Source of the DNA: Mactra quadrangularis
Lineage: Eukaryota; Mollusca; Bivalvia; Venerida; Mactridae
Assembly (NCBI GenBank): GCA_025267735.1
Contig: CM046295.1
Location: forward strand, 15,211,592-15,275,591
Length of the DNA: 64,000 nt
Reading direction: 5' to 3'
The notes beneath the pieces are model-generated. The model was given only the letters and a program-made list of their open reading frames with translations. It was not told where the DNA came from and made no database searches. This document shows positions 1 to 12,983 of this stretch, one piece after another (positions within the stretch are counted from its first letter, which is position 1; every line of letters starts with the position of its first letter). Both the position numbers and the translations under genes were made by a program.

Positions 1-1198
1 CACCTGTTGTCTGTTCTGCTTAGGGATTAAACAAATTGATTATAATAATTGATAATCTGTCATTCATTAGAAGATGGAGACAATTGATTATAAAGCTCGA
101 TTATCGCATATGTTGGTTATTCAACTTTATTGACAATGAGACATTCTGGTTTTAATTAATATTACTGAAGAAAAATTATTTCATGGAAATAGAACCCTTC
201 TTAATTGAAACATTTTTATGTCTACTTGTTATTGTTAATCCTTGAGATTGGTGTTGATATGTTTGGTCGGCGACATGGAATTCGCAATTATTGAACAATA
301 TATGGACCCTTTTCTATACTGTTAGGGTACTGAAAATGTCAGAAAATTGATTTTATTATTTAACATAAACAGCAACTAAACCACTAATTATAGGGTTAAT
401 GTGCATAATTTAATATTCTATTACACAAGAAAATCACTAAAAGCATTGCAACATATTGTCATATATTTTTGGAAATTCCGAATGAAAACCCCGAGTAAGT
501 GTTTTGATTAAATGATGGATCAAAGAGGGTTGTCCAATTATTCCGATGATGGATTATGATTTTTGTCCGATTGTTTTATTTCTGCTACCCGCAACTTTAA
601 AAGCCTATATATATTGAATATAACGTTTGTAAATTATGAATTTTTTGTATGAATGAAATAAGCATATCACGATAGGCTTACAAGATTATGGAATAATGAT
701 AAATTATGTGTTGTTCACATTATGTTCATGTAACTTTTTATGAGATATTGTATCAGAATTATGTCAAATCAATGATTGCAATGTGAATAAATTGATCTGA
801 TTGAAGCAGTTTTCTGTTCATATTACAATATCAATGCTTGTATGATTTGGATATTTTCATCTCTGTCTTAATGACTGCAACATCTTATCGTGAGAAAGCA
901 GAGGGTTGACAAGATTGGCTTAAGTACTGGCCAATCATAGATAATTATGTAATGCATGGTTGATGACTTAAAACTATGGAATTTGTAGTCATGCATTATA
1001 AGCAGTTTTTATGAAGAAGCTGTTCCATATTACATCTGATAAGCATTTTGTGCTGTTATTATCACAGTTGCAACTTATTTAAAGGACAAAGATGTCATTG
1101 TGAAGGTCTTGGACCAGACACATTTTAAATACGGTATATACACACATGTCATCCATTTACAAAATTTCACTTTATGATCAAGCAATAAAATGCATGTA
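1..1198. other. AT-rich non-coding DNA, no feature seen
   Basis: I found no open frame of useful length, repeat array or RNA-like structure here. It ends at the terminal inverted repeat of the mariner-like element. Confidence 0.6.
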
Positions 1199-2211
1199 CG
1201 AGGGGTGATTGGAAAGTTCGAGGAATTTATTTATTAATGGTACACGGGATAACATAGGAAAAAATAAAATGCATCATTCTGTACGTATACCAAAGACTGA
1301 TATAAAGCCCAAATATTTTCTTGATACATTGGAAAATAAAGTTTTCACGAAACATTTTACTACACTAGTATACGGTACTTGAAGCACGCCGACGTCATCA
1401 TTGGGTTACTTAAACGTCAAAGTCAAGTTTCCTATTTACTTTCTGCACATAATCACCACCTATTTCCATACACTTTCTTTCTATGGCTCTGTACCCTTAG
1501 ATTAAATGTAACTTTAAAGTATTCCTCACTGAACGAATAAATAATTATCTTGTGCAATTCAGCACACTGTAAGCCATCAATCCTTATATAGTTGGTTCTC
1601 CACTCACGCTGCCTTTCCAACAGTTACTGTCAGTGTCAGTTGTCCTGGACTTTCTTCATCAAATACCCATGTTCTACCTTCCCTGAACCTCTGGTGCCAT
1701 GTGTAGACAATTGTTTTTTCACATGTTAGTAATGTATCAGCAGTTTAATTTGTTTAAGCGTATCTGCAGGTGACAAATTGAGTCAAACACAACAATTTAT
1801 GACTGCACCCAACTCAAAAAAATTTGTTGACGTCATTCGTTGTTTTGAAGCCACGACTCTAAAATCTCTGCTATGAAATAACCATTCAAAAAAATTTCAT
1901 GAAACTTTCAGAAAATGATTTCCAGACGTCACGCTTGTGTAATTAATGTTGGCGCATAATTCGTACCAAAATTGAGTGCATAATACCATGTTTAATGTTT
2001 AAAAAATAGGTGAAAAATAGCGTGCTTCAAGTGACCTAACAGTGGTTGCTATGGATACCATTTATTCTTTCTACATATTGATAATCTGTTCACCAATATG
2101 ATTTTTAAAACGCAAATGAATTGTTCTACAACTTATTTGAGTTTTAATGTTATTTGACAAAAGGGTAAATATTTTAGAAAGGAATTCCGCGAATTTATCA
2201 ATCACCCCTCG
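1199..2211 (-). mobile_element. Degenerate mariner-type DNA transposon
   Basis: The ends are inverted repeats of about 30 bp: the left reads CGAGGGGTGATTGGAAAG and the right, reverse-complemented, CGAGGGGTGATTGATAAA. Both are flanked by TA, the target duplication of Tc1/mariner elements (TA at 1197-1198 and 2212-2213). The length of 1,013 bp is slightly short for a full mariner. Inside, the minus strand holds recognisable but broken transposase sequence, so this is a dead copy rather than a pure MITE. Confidence 0.8.
1640..1880 (-). pseudogene. Mariner transposase N-terminal helix-turn-helix remnant
   Basis: Across shifting minus-strand frames the sequence reads like the DNA-binding half of a mariner transposase. 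A segment near the N-terminus contains SPADTLKQI, followed by YTWHQRFREGRT and then FDEESPGQL. The WHQRFREGR block and the acidic D-E-P-G stretch after it are hallmarks of the second helix-turn-helix of mariner/SETMAR-type proteins. Several stops and frameshifts break it, and the catalytic D,D34D region downstream (toward lower coordinates) cannot be followed reliably. Confidence 0.6.
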
Positions 2212-2689
2212 TACTTGAGTAACATGTACTTGAAGCTGGTGATCCAAATATCATACCATTCAGGTGTAACATGCATTGTTGTCACACATTATTTAATCAA
2301 TAATATATTGTGCTTAAAGCAGTCTTCAACTAAAATTTTCACAAGCATTGGTCAGTTCATCAACAAATTCAATCAGATTATATAAAATATTCCCCTAAGT
2401 TGGAATAAATTTGTCTCAATTTTCCTATCATCAAACTAAAGACTTGTGAATTAAGATTAAGACTGGTTTAAATTAACCCCACAAGAAACAAAAACCACAT
2501 AGAATATTCATCATTCTTCTGTTTTATTTTAAATATTTTAATACAAACTATGTTTAGTAGGAGTCAGATATTCAAATATCAACTACCAACAAAATGATTC
2601 ATATACAAACTAAGAAATCATATACACAGTGTATGTATGAGTAGATACTGGTAAACAATATCAGTTTACAATAAATCAAGCAACATACT

Positions 2690-3800
2690 CGGATTTGATA
2701 CAAGATATAAATCATGCAATGCATTTACACATTGGCCCAAAATATAGCTATGATGAAGATATTATAAAAGTAACTGAGTTGAAAACATGCATCCTTCACT
2801 GGCCAATGAGAGCAAGAGGAAGCTATAACATTATTATTGATATGTATTCATATTATCATAGGACACTAGATATAAATCATGCATAGCATGTTCACATTGA
2901 CCCAAGACAAAACCTATAATTTAGAAATCAGATAGTTGTTGAATTGAAACTGTAAGCATCCTTCTCTGGCCAATGAGAGCAAGTTATATCATTGATTTTG
3001 ACATAATATCATAAGACACTTGATGTAAATCATACATAGCATGTTCACATTGACCCGAGATAAATCTATAATTTAGATATCAGACTGTCATTGAGTAGAA
3101 AATGTTAATTGTTTTCATCTGTCTCTGGCCAATGAGAGCAAGTTATAACATTGATATTTACATGGGTACATATTATCAGAGGACACTTGATGTAAATCAT
3201 GCATAGCATGTTCACATTGACCCAAGATAAATCTATAATTTAGATATCAGACTGTCATTGACATCTGTCTCAAGCCAATGAGAGCAAGTTATAACATTGA
3301 TATTTATATGGGTACATATTATCAGAGGACACTTGGTGTAAATCATACATAGCATGTTCACATTGACCCGAGACAAAATCTATAATTTAGATATCAGACT
3401 GTCATTGAGTAGAAAATGTATTTATCTGTCAATGGCCAATGAGAGCAAGTTATAACATTGATATTTACATGGGTACATATTATCAAAGGACACATGATAT
3501 AAATCATGCATAGCATGTTCACATTGACCCGAGATAAATCTATAATTTAGATATCAGACTGTCATTGAGTAGAAAATGTTTTCATCTGTCTCAAGCCAAT
3601 GAGAGTAAGTTATAACATTGATATTTACATGGGTACATATTATCAGAGGACACTTGGTGTAAATCATACATAACATGTTCACATTGACCTGAGACAAAAT
3701 CTATAATTTAGATATCAGACTGCCATTGAGTAGAAAATGTATTTATCTGTCTCTGGTCATTGAGATTAAGTTAAAACATTGATTCTGACATGAATACATA
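2690..3800. repeat. Tandem repeat, unit ~146-167 bp, about 7 copies
   Basis: The phrase CATGTTCACATTGACC recurs near 2887, 3040, 3207, 3353, 3514 and 3674, with a degenerate first copy near 2715. Each unit also holds CCAATGAGAGCAAGTTATA and TATCAGAGGACACTTG-like text. Unit length varies through small indels, so this is an old satellite-like array. The short open frame at its left end is a by-product of the repeat. Confidence 0.85.
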
Positions 3801-3820
3801 TATTTTTTACACAAACACAC

Positions 3821-4140
3821 TGGAAGCCAGTGGGCTATCTTAGTAATAATTGGTAGCATGCAAGTCTACTGATCGAGGGGTGATGGGGTCATGTGTCCGA
3901 TTCCTGGACGGGGCATTCTTATATGGAGCTTGGTCATGAAGTTATTTCTACAGCTAGTCTCCCTCCTATCAATGACTTTTAATTATGTAGGGCAGTTGTC
4001 AATCACTGGCTGTAGTTAATTAGCTGCTCAATCCAGAGATTTAACTTTTCCCTGATGAGTGAGCAGGTTGACTGACTGTCGTTATATGACATATACAATT
4101 TAATGGGTAGCTATGGCATTTAACCAAATAAACAAACTAA
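3821..4140 (+). mobile_element. tRNA-derived SINE, diverged copy
   Basis: The element aligns along its length with the better preserved copy at 38824-39150. They share the tRNA-like head, including TCTACTGATCGAGG and the TTCCTGGACGGG-type B-box end. They also share the central blocks TTGGTCAT, TCCCTCCTA and ATGTAGGGCAGT, and a tail ending in CAAAYAAACAAAC. The A-box region of this copy is corrupted, so it is probably transcriptionally dead. Confidence 0.75.
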
Positions 4141-5330
4141 CACACTAAAAGTCACTTCAAATTCCTTCATCAAGTTGAGAAATCTAGCATAAATTCTCTG
4201 TCTTTTTCCTACCACAGGTAGATCTGAATGCAAGGCATACACATTCTTTGAATAGTTTTTGATTTCTGAAGAACACTTTCAAATTCTAGCCAGTCAGAGA
4301 TCCTGTTTCATTTTAAAATTTCACGAATCAAAGATCACGTTCCATTAGTTTCAGTTTTCAGAATGGTTATGTGTTAGCTGGTCTAGTTTATTGGTCAACT
4401 GAAAATCATTTAGAAATTGCTATAAACTTGTTTGTCTTCAGATCTAGACATGACAGAAGATCTAATATTCTAGTTAGAATGTAAGTCAAGTAGATTCTGT
4501 CTCTATGTTTCATGAGTATTATAGTCATGAATGAGTTTATTCACAATGTTGTCACAACTTGAATTCACAGTCATTCTTCAATTTTCACTATTCTATAATT
4601 ATCAAACTTTCAATGTACATTTGTATTACCAAAATCTTGACCCTGAAAATAAGCATAAATATATAAGATAAGCTATTAATATAATATATACAGATCTTGT
4701 GTACCACAAAAATGTTTACAATAATTAAACCCTATCATGAAAAAAATAAATATAGTTTGAACCTAAAGAAATATCATATTGATAAACTACTGAATACTTA
4801 ACGAGGAATGTACTCAGATAACCTTTAATTTTACATATTTTAAATCATACTTTGTAGTGGATCAGTTTATCACAAAATCAAGATTTTTTCCAAGGACTTT
4901 GAGAGGATACTATACACAGAAAAATAAAATATCTCAGTGCCAGACAAAACATTCATTTTTTTATGTGTCATCAAATTATAATTTTGTAGTACTATACAGG
5001 GTTTAAACATAAAGCGGTAAACTAAGTCATGCACCAAAATATTGTGCAGAAGATTAGGAGTAAATAGTAGAAACCCAAAGAATTGGTGATGGCATACTTG
5101 GACAAATCAATGTCATAGTTATTTCATTCACCATTTTAATTCCTATATATAAGCTGCAGAAAGAAACTGACAACAATAAGTGTTTGTGTTAACATTCTAA
5201 AGATCAAATGACTATTCACCAAGAATGAGCAAGGCATTAAAAATTATTATTTGTAACAAATCAATGTGTTGGCATTTTTGCGCAAAGTATACAGCTACAC
5301 ATTGATCTGTATTACTGGATAGGACATTCC
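4141..5330. other. AT-rich non-coding DNA, no feature seen
   Basis: No supported gene, repeat array or structured element was found between the SINE and the promoter-like segment at 5.33 kb. Confidence 0.5.
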
Positions 5331-5331
5331 C

Positions 5332-5363
5332 ATTGGCTGGTTGTGCAAATCGGCCGCCATTTT
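5332..5363 (+). promoter_or_regulatory. Candidate TATA-less promoter with CCAAT, octamer-like and YY1-type motifs
   Basis: A short GC-richer stretch contains ATTGG (an inverted CCAAT box) at 5332-5336, TGCAAAT (octamer-like) at 5344-5350 and GCCGCCATTTT at 5353-5363. The last matches the complement of the YY1 consensus, often found at the start of TATA-less genes. It lies about 480 bp upstream of the THAP-domain start codon at 5840. A role as promoter of that gene is an inference from motif clustering and position. Confidence 0.4.
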
Positions 5364-5839
5364 GTTGAGATGGAGTTTAGCATACGATATTGAAGGTTAA
5401 AATAATTTTTTTTTTATTCATATCGAAAAATCATGAAATAAGAAGAAAATGTAGTATAAACGTAAATTCTGTTGATTGCGCTATCATATTTCAGAAAAAA
5501 ATATATGTAAAACGGGCGGAGTTTCATTATTTGACTAAAAAATGTGTAGTGGAGTTAATTCGGATAGCCAGATATTTCGGATAGTTTTAATTAAAAACCC
5601 GATTCCATGCCTAATGAGACCGAGTTAGTTGTACCCTTTGTTTTTACTATGAACAAGAGACTGAACCAAAACTGTATTTCCAAAAGTAATTGTTATTTAT
5701 GGCAGTCTAATGCAACATAACGTCTTGTAGCTCGTGAAGGTGGTTATTTAAAATGTACACACACATACTGGCAGGTTATGTTCTGTGGGTATTATAAGAT
5801 ATTGTTGCTACAGATACTTTTGTACTTTTATTACTTACA

Positions 5840-7107
5840 ATGGATGAAGAAAAAAAACACTGGTCTTCTTTTGGGTTGCAGTGTTTTTCTTATGGTTGCT
5901 TCAACTACAGAAATGTGAAAGCAAAGGAAGCTGGAATTACATTCCATAAGTAAGAATAAGGGTGTATCATTACTTGTGACAAACTGACTGGAGTAAAAAA
6001 CAAAATAATATGAAGAACTTAACTTAGAAGAATTTAATTTGTAAGTACAGAAGTTAGAAAATCTTACATAGCTTTCAGGGAACTTTGTCTACAAACAGTA
6101 CTCGCCTTATCTTCTACTAGGCTTCTCTGTATACCTTAATACCGGAGAAAAATCCTCTTTATAGTCAATTTCATGAAAGGTAGACTTGAAGCCAGCCATG
6201 GTATTTGAATGGGCTCTTAATTCAAAATCTCTGCACACAATGACCTGGGCTGAATATCTGTGTGCAATGTCTGAATGTTAAATGAGAGAAGCTTTTGAAT
6301 GAAACATAACTAGTACTGTTCTATGGAAAACTTTATGAGACCATTGAATCAACAATATGAAGTTAAAGCTTCAACTCTTTATTGACTAGATAAATATATC
6401 AGCTAAAAGCTACACATAGCTTGTGTTAACTGTTTTATGTAATACCAAATATAAATAAAAGTTTGTATCTTGTATTACACTTTATTATTATTTACAATTA
6501 CAATATTTCTAAGCTCTATGATTTTACATGAGAGAAGCCCAAATAATTGGACTTCTGAAATTCATAAAAGCAATGGCTTGTTACTTGCAAGCCAACTTAG
6601 TTCTTTATGTACCTTTTGACTGTTAGTCACCCACTGTAGCATGCTTGTCTGCTTGTAACATAGCTACATGGTGAACGAATCCAGTTCAGTCATTAACAAG
6701 GTTATACCCAACCTTGGGGTTCAGACAAGAAGATCTGATGCTACATACAAATCAATAAAACTGCCAAAATGATCTGCTTAAAATGGCAATTAATGTAAAA
6801 AAGTAAACAATTTCATTATTGATCTATGTGCACCTAAACTGGAATTCTAATTGACATATACAAAGATAATGTAATGTCTCCGAGATAAATTTTCCCACAT
6901 TTCAGATTTCCTGACAAAGAAAAATACCCAGAGATTTACAATCAGTGGGTTAAAAACTGCAGGCGAGTGAAGGAGCCATCGGCTCACAGTCGTGTGTGCA
7001 GTGCCCACTTTTCTGAAACATTCATAAATAGAACGTTGAAAAATACAGTATCAAGAGAAAATGCAATACTCACAATTTTCTCAGATAATTATCCACAATA
7101 TTTACAG
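5840..7107 (+). CDS. THAP zinc-finger domain, two exons
   Basis: Exon 5840-5949 starts with ATG and encodes MDEEKKHWSSFGLQCF followed by SYGCFNYRN and GITFHK. The donor at 5950 joins the acceptor at 6906 inside the codon for the last K and gives HKFPDKEKYPEIYNQW, then NCRRV, VCSAHF and AILTIF. This is the C2CH pattern (C-x4-C, then C-x2-H in VCSAHF) with the conserved P of FPD, the W and a terminal hydrophobic box resembling AVPTIF. THAP domains bind DNA in P-type transposases and in THAP regulators. The domain looks intact, with all four zinc ligands present. Confidence 0.8.
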
Positions 7108-7522
7108 GTATTTCAAACTCCTTCATAGTCTGTATAACAAACTATTTGTCAGTAGTATATTTGTAAAAAAAATCATGTCAATTGTTTTGCCTTTGATCCA
7201 GTGTTTTTCCAGCATAATTCATGTAAGAAATTTACAAAGGCTACAGTGAAAATAATCAATTGAGAATGAATAAAAAACTTACATTCTTCAATAAATTAAG
7301 AATTAATTGCAGATTAGAATGGCTAGCTCTACCAGAGATGTTTAATTGTTGGAAAAGCAATATTCCTAAAAGTTGTTTAAAAGTATAAGAACAAATTTTA
7401 ATTTAATGCGATTCAAGCAGACACAAAGATTTCAATAATAATGAGTTTGACATTAAATGATGCTTAAGTGATTTTATCAAACTCCTTCAAAAATTATTTG
7501 CCTAAAATACTATTTTATTTAG

Positions 7523-7606
7523 CCTCCATGTCCTAAGAAAAGAAGAACCTCAACATTATGTAAAGAGACAGAAACAAAACCAAATACTCAAGAATCTGTT
7601 GCAACA
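7523..7606 (+). CDS. Linker exon after the THAP domain
   Basis: An 84-bp, phase 0-0 exon lies between a TTTAG acceptor and a GTAAGT donor. It encodes a basic PPCPKKRRTSTLC start followed by a polar stretch. The basic cluster could be a nuclear localisation signal, as in other THAP proteins. It has no motif of its own; support comes from borders, phase and position. Confidence 0.5.
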
Positions 7607-8160
7607 GTAAGTCATACTTTCTCTCACTTTAACTATTTTTGCGAAGATACTGAGATAATGAGAAATGACAAACAAATATGTATTCCACTGTAACTGGTTA
7701 TCTTACAAAAAAATCATCATTTAATTAGCTTTTAATTTATTAATTTTCATTTCTAACATCTTTACAAACTAAGTTTTTTTGTTATTTTATAGCACAATTT
7801 GAAGCTGGCCATCACTTCCAAGTATGAGATCTTGCTTCTTGTCACTATTATGACCTAGTCTCCATTTCCTTTAAATGTGCACTTGATAACAAAATAAAAC
7901 TGAGATCTTTAAGTACAGAACAAAAACTGGTTTATGGACTCAAGATATTGTTAAATAATTATGCAAATATATACACTAATTATTCAACTGTAAAATAAAT
8001 ATGTTGACTCAGAAGGCTACACAGAATGAATCAGTTACTGAGTTGAACAACAAAACTGGCACTGTACATAAGTCAAGAGTTACTAATAATTAGTTACATT
8101 AGTATAAGATGTTGAATTCAGATTTGAACATACTAAAAATACAGCACAATTGATTTTTAG

Positions 8161-8358
8161 GATCATTCATACTTTGAAAATGATACCACACTGAAAGAGA
8201 AAATTCAACTACTAGAACAAAAAAATCAAAATCTACAGAAAGAAGCTCGAAATGCTAAACTTGGAGAAAAAAGAGCTAAACAGACTTGTAAAACCTTAAT
8301 TAATGACCTGAAAAAACAAAATCTCTTGTCCTGTGAACTGGAAACAAGACTGGCAAGA
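8161..8358 (+). CDS. Coiled-coil exon of the P-like transposase
   Basis: The exon follows TTTTTAG and keeps one open frame of 66 codons. It is rich in E, K, Q, L and N, with hydrophobic residues at heptad-like spacing (for example LKEKIQLLEQKNQNLQKEA). P-element transposases carry a dimerising leucine zipper or coiled coil just after the THAP domain, matching this place. The donor is taken as GTATGA at 8359; reading on would meet a TGA. The phase does not fit the next recognisable exon at 9382, so an intervening exon is missing from this model. Confidence 0.6.
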
Positions 8359-9381
8359 GTATGAAGGTAATGTATACAATAGTAAGCATTTAGCCGCATA
8401 GTTTTCAAGATTTTCAGAATTTATAAACCAAAATTAACAAACAAAAAATCTATAGAAGATATAATGTCAGTAAGTAAGTATATTCATCATTGATGGTGTT
8501 CAGGCAACAGTGAAGGAGGGTTACAGTTATCTTCAGAAAGATACAAATGTACCGCAGTAAGTGCAATACTGAACAGGAGAAGGTATATTTCTGGCATTAA
8601 ATTGATTTATTTAATGGGTTTAATGCCATACATAAACTCATATACATTATATCAAGGTAGTCAGTCAACTTACTCATGTTTCCTGGAAAGGCTAAAATCT
8701 ATGGATATACAATATTATCCAGTACTGTCCATAATTTAGATTCAGAAGTGGGAGGGTATGCCCCATCAGGGGATCATACAGGCAACCCTTTGATCGGTAG
8801 ACATGCACTAGTTTAAATAAGCTGGCTGGTAGGGCAATTTGTTTAATAGATGTTTTATAAATAAGATGCCTAAAAACATATATATATATATATATATAAA
8901 TCCACATCCTCTAACACTGAGGTAACCAATATTCTCGATCTAACAAGCTAGTATCGAAAACTTAGATAGCCTCTGGGAACTAGAAAGCCAGATGACAGCA
9001 ATTGTTCTCATACTAACAGAAACCACAAGTAGTTTAATAAATTCAATTATACTACAACTAATTATCTTAAAGGTACTTGTTTACAGATGTCAACTTAAGA
9101 ACAACTTTTTCCAAAACTATTAAAATTGTATGGAAAATATTTTTTCTGGCAGGAAGTGTTCTGATAATTACATTACTGTGTAAGTAATGGTATAGACATT
9201 TTATTGCATTTTTTGCAACCTATATGTCAGTTTGTCTGTTAGCATTAAACATTATTTTTGACACAATCATACAAGCATTGATAGGCGTTTTGAAAATATC
9301 GATAAAAAATTAACCAAATCTGTGATCTAGTACCTTAAGTTAATATACATGTATATGACTTCCAATTAACTGCTATTACAG

Positions 9382-10124
9382 AAATTCCATGCGACTTGTT
9401 TAAAAAATCCAGCCACGAATTCAGCCAAAAACAAAGAGATTTTGCATTGACTTTGCATCTCTACTCTCCTAAAGCCTATGATTACTTGAAAAAACACTCA
9501 GGACTGAAGCTCCCTGAACCTAGAACACTTAGAAGGTAATAGTAAACACAAATTTTGTAAAAAAATACAGACCACATTTAGATGATTAATTTTCTACAGT
9601 AATAGATCTAATATTTCTAAGTTCGTCATCATTGAAATGTGATTTTCTTTTCAGGTAAAATAATGACTCTAAAAAATTCATAGCATTATAAGGTTTTGTT
9701 TTGGTTTCATTAGATGTATATTTATTTTCAACAACATCACTGCAGACAGTCGGGCTCCTCGCTTTCTCTGATAGTCTAAAATCTCTTTACCTACATGTAT
9801 TACTTTGTTCTTCCGCATGAATTGAAAATGTCTTATATGTTAAAACATAGCAAAAAGACTTTAAAAAATCTGCTTTGCCTTTAAAACACTGGATTTTAAA
9901 AGTTAAATGCTCCACCAAAAAATCTTTACTGGCAGACAAGTTTATACTAAATACATATGATGAAGTAAGATAAGTAAATACATAAATAATACAATCATAT
10001 TCTTTATTATATTTGAATATCTTTTAAGATGGTTAGAAAAAATTGATGCCACACCCGGCATTAACATACCAATGCTGAATTCCTTGAAACAAAAACTTTT
10101 AGAAAATCCAGCAGATTATACTAA
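9382..10124 (+). CDS. Two exons leading into the catalytic core
   Basis: Exon 9382-9535 encodes CDLFKKSSHEFSQKQRDF, ALTLHLYSPKAYDYL and LPEPRTLRR. Exon 10029-10124 continues as WLEKIDATPGINIPML and ENPADYT. The 'LHLYSPKAYDYLRK..LPhPrTLRrWl..id..PG' sequence is a strong family signature of THAP9/P-element transposases just upstream of the RNase-H fold. The splice joins are in phase on both sides: AG+A gives Arg, and AA+T gives Asn into the exon at 11637. Confidence 0.75.
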
Positions 10125-11636
10125 GTAAGGCATTGTTGAGTTTCCTGTTTACAGTTCAATCAGGCCTAGTTTCTCAATATCATATTGGAGGGAATAAATT
10201 TTGTTTGAGCAAAACAGTAACAAAAAACTGCCCAATTTTCATTTATGAATATTTACACATTATAATAAATAAAGTAGTACATTATATAATATATAATAGT
10301 AAATTATATAATATTAATAATAAAATAGTATCATATTGTGAAACATAGGCAAATATTTCAAGTTTGTCAAATCATGTTGTTATTTCTCCGGCAAGAAAAC
10401 AGCGTTTCGCATAGTAGGTATAGTCAAAGCAAGCGAAAATGAAGGTATCGGTACATATGTTTTATTGAAGAAGTTCGCATTTTGTTTTGTGAAGGCTGAC
10501 ACTGGCATCTGGAAAGGCAAAGTTCTGTTAAGCATTTATTGTTACCATAGTTCACATGTTGTTGTTAGTTCACAATTAATGTTTATTTCAACATGAATAC
10601 CAAATTATGTTCTTTTACTCTCACTTTTTGTCAAAATGTTATTATTAAGGAAAAAATACTTCAATACACAATTATTAAATTCCATACTGTTCAGGTTTTC
10701 AGTAAAATATGAAAATGATACATGTGTAAAGAAACTGTTGGACTCCACTGTATTTGACAGCCTGTCAGAAAACTGAAATAACATTAACTATATCATGCAT
10801 TTTTGATTTGCTTTGCTAAATAGCATTTTTTCTTTTTGGACATGAACGACAAACATAATTTCAAATCTATGAAGCAGTATATAATTACATTGACCATGGT
10901 TTTAGAGGTTAAATAATACCTATGGCTGGAAATCAAGTATGAAATTTATCCATAGCAAAAATAATATATTTATAAGTAATGAAAATAATGATTAATGAAA
11001 TCTGATCATAGATATAGTTAATAGGGTACATCAGTCAATTACTTTCGAATTGGCAAGTAGGTCCAATCAGTTGCAATCCTCGGACTGAATCTTTGATGTT
11101 CTATGTAAGGATAGTAAAATATTTCATCAAATAATTTTTCTGTCAATGAAAATAATAAGAGAGTGATGGAATTTAGATAGTTTTTCAACAGAACAATTCT
11201 GTGTTTGATATTAAACAAATTAAGTGATTCGCAAATTAGTTTATTCAGAATGTTTCGTTAAATTGGCAATGAAAAATAAGGATAAAATCAGAGTAATCCA
11301 ACTGAAATGACCAACCTATTGAAAGAGCATGCCAAGGGAAATATGGATCAAATTATACAAATATAAAAAATGTTCATGCATTAATGTTAAACACTATTGA
11401 CAGATTTTTAGCTCATAAAATATTACAATGTTACCATGCAATGAACAATGCATGTAGATTAGCAGTTCATTGACAAAAAAAATGTATTTCTGCCTAAGGT
11501 CATTAAAATCTGTATAAAAATATGGACGATCTACATACATTGTAAATGTCATGATTTCAATTGTAAAACATTCAATTAAAAATATGAATACAAAAACCAC
11601 TATGGAACTTAGAGAGTCTCTTTTGCTACTTTTCAG

Positions 11637-12333
11637 TTGTTCTCTTCTCATTGATGCAATGGCAATTCGTCAAAAAGTTGAATTCGACACTAAACATCAG
11701 CAATTCACTGGGTTCGTTGACCTTGGGCATGGGCCTGAAGAAATGTCTGAGGCGAAAGAAGCATTAGTCTTCATGCTCGTTGGGTTAAAGGGTCATTTGA
11801 AGGCCCCTGTTGCCTACTTTCTGACAAGAGGAATATCTGCCGAGATCCAAACTGAGCTGCTGTTGCACACAATATCTAAAGTTAACGAGTTAGGTCTCAA
11901 AGTACGATGTGCAACACTAGATGGACATGCCACCAATCTTGGCATGCTAAGACAACTGGGATGTAGTCTGGACTTGAACATGTTAAAAACAAGCTTTCAA
12001 CCTTCAGATGTATATCATAAGATCTATGCAATCCTTGATCCTTGTCACATGATAAAATTAGTCAGAAATATTTTTCATTCATCAACAATTATAAGTTCTG
12101 ATGGTTTAATTAAATGGGAATTCGTCACTAAACTTCATGATCTTCAACAACAGCTGGGGCTCCGCTTAAGTAACAAGTTAAAAAGCGAGCACATTAATTT
12201 CCAAACAAAGAAGATGAAGGTGTCTTTGGCAACACAAGTCTTGTTAAATTCAGTAGCCACAGCATTGCAGACTACTGAGAGCCTTGGGCTCCCTGACTTC
12301 GCTGGCTGTGGACCAACAACACACTTTTTGAAG
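11637..12333 (+). CDS. RNase-H-like catalytic core exon of P-like transposase
   Basis: This is the largest exon, 697 bp, beginning after CTTTTCAG. It encodes CSLLIDAMAIRQKVEFD, then FTGFVDLG, ALVFMLVG, TLDGHATN and LDPCHMIKLVRNIF, ending with LPDFAGCGPTTHFLK before GTAAAAT. The aspartate in LIDAMAI and that in TLDGHATN sit where P-type elements place their catalytic acids, and LDPCHMxKLxRN is a diagnostic block. No stop or frameshift was seen. The upstream ATG at 11551 is in the intron and should not be taken as the start. Confidence 0.8.
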
Positions 12334-12810
12334 GTAAAATATCCTGCAATATATATTATAATTGAAAAATATGTAACATAGCTATCTTTATAAAAGAAAT
12401 TTACTTTACATATCTGTGGTATTTAGGTTATCATTATACTATCCTGTGTGGAACTAAGCAAAGTAATTTTGTGAAATTGTTGTGATTTTCAAGTGGTTCA
12501 TGCTGGTACCTTTAACGTTGCATCTTATATATTAAACTTATGCAATGTATTTTCCAAGAACAAAATAGAATGAAACTCGTGCAAAATTCATGCTAGTTAT
12601 GGACCATCAAACTGGTCTATCTAGTCACCCTGAAAGCATGTGCAAAGTTTCAAGTGAATCCCTCCAGTATGTAACAAGTTGCAACTTATGTGTAAAACTT
12701 TAACATGTAGCATTCCAATGACATCAGACAATGGCAGCACAAACAGAAAAGCTCTGAAAGTACTTAAATTAGTCAATATTCTTAATGCATTTAAATATAA
12801 AATATTTCAG

Positions 12811-12983
12811 AAAATTGACAAACTTTTTGATATACTCAACTCAAGATCATTATATGGTGTTGGAGCTAAATCAGCCATAAATTTAAGCAAATGGCCAAAT
12901 GTATACTCATTTTTCCAAGAGATGACAACTTATTTGACAAAACTCAGGACTACTGATGGTACATCACTGCACAAATCCCGAAG
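12811..12983 (+). CDS. Insertion-domain C-terminal exon (LFDILNSR block)
   Basis: After the acceptor AATATTTCAG the sequence encodes KIDKLFDILNSR and SLYGVGAKSAINLSKW, ending SLHKSRR. FDxLNSR is a conserved block near the end of the GTP-binding-type insertion that interrupts the RNase-H fold in P-type transposases. An open frame extends upstream to about 12679; part of it may be another exon, but I could not anchor its borders. Confidence 0.65.

Noticed and set aside
8504..8556. Another possible exon (after GTTCAG, before GTAAGT) in the same gap.
   Set aside because: It is open, but no frame gives family-like residues and its end phase does not fit exon 9382, so it was not added to the model.
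8878..8900. (TA)n run near 8.89 kb.
   Set aside because: A short simple microsatellite, ordinary for this composition; not listed as a separate feature.
9155..9180. A possible micro-exon between the coiled-coil exon and exon 9382 of the P-like gene.
   Set aside because: It has good AG and GT borders, but every phase either hits a stop or fails to join the next exon.
11394..11651. 85-codon minus-strand frame next to the catalytic exon.
   Set aside because: It lies in the intron and antisense to the P-like transposase, with no motif.
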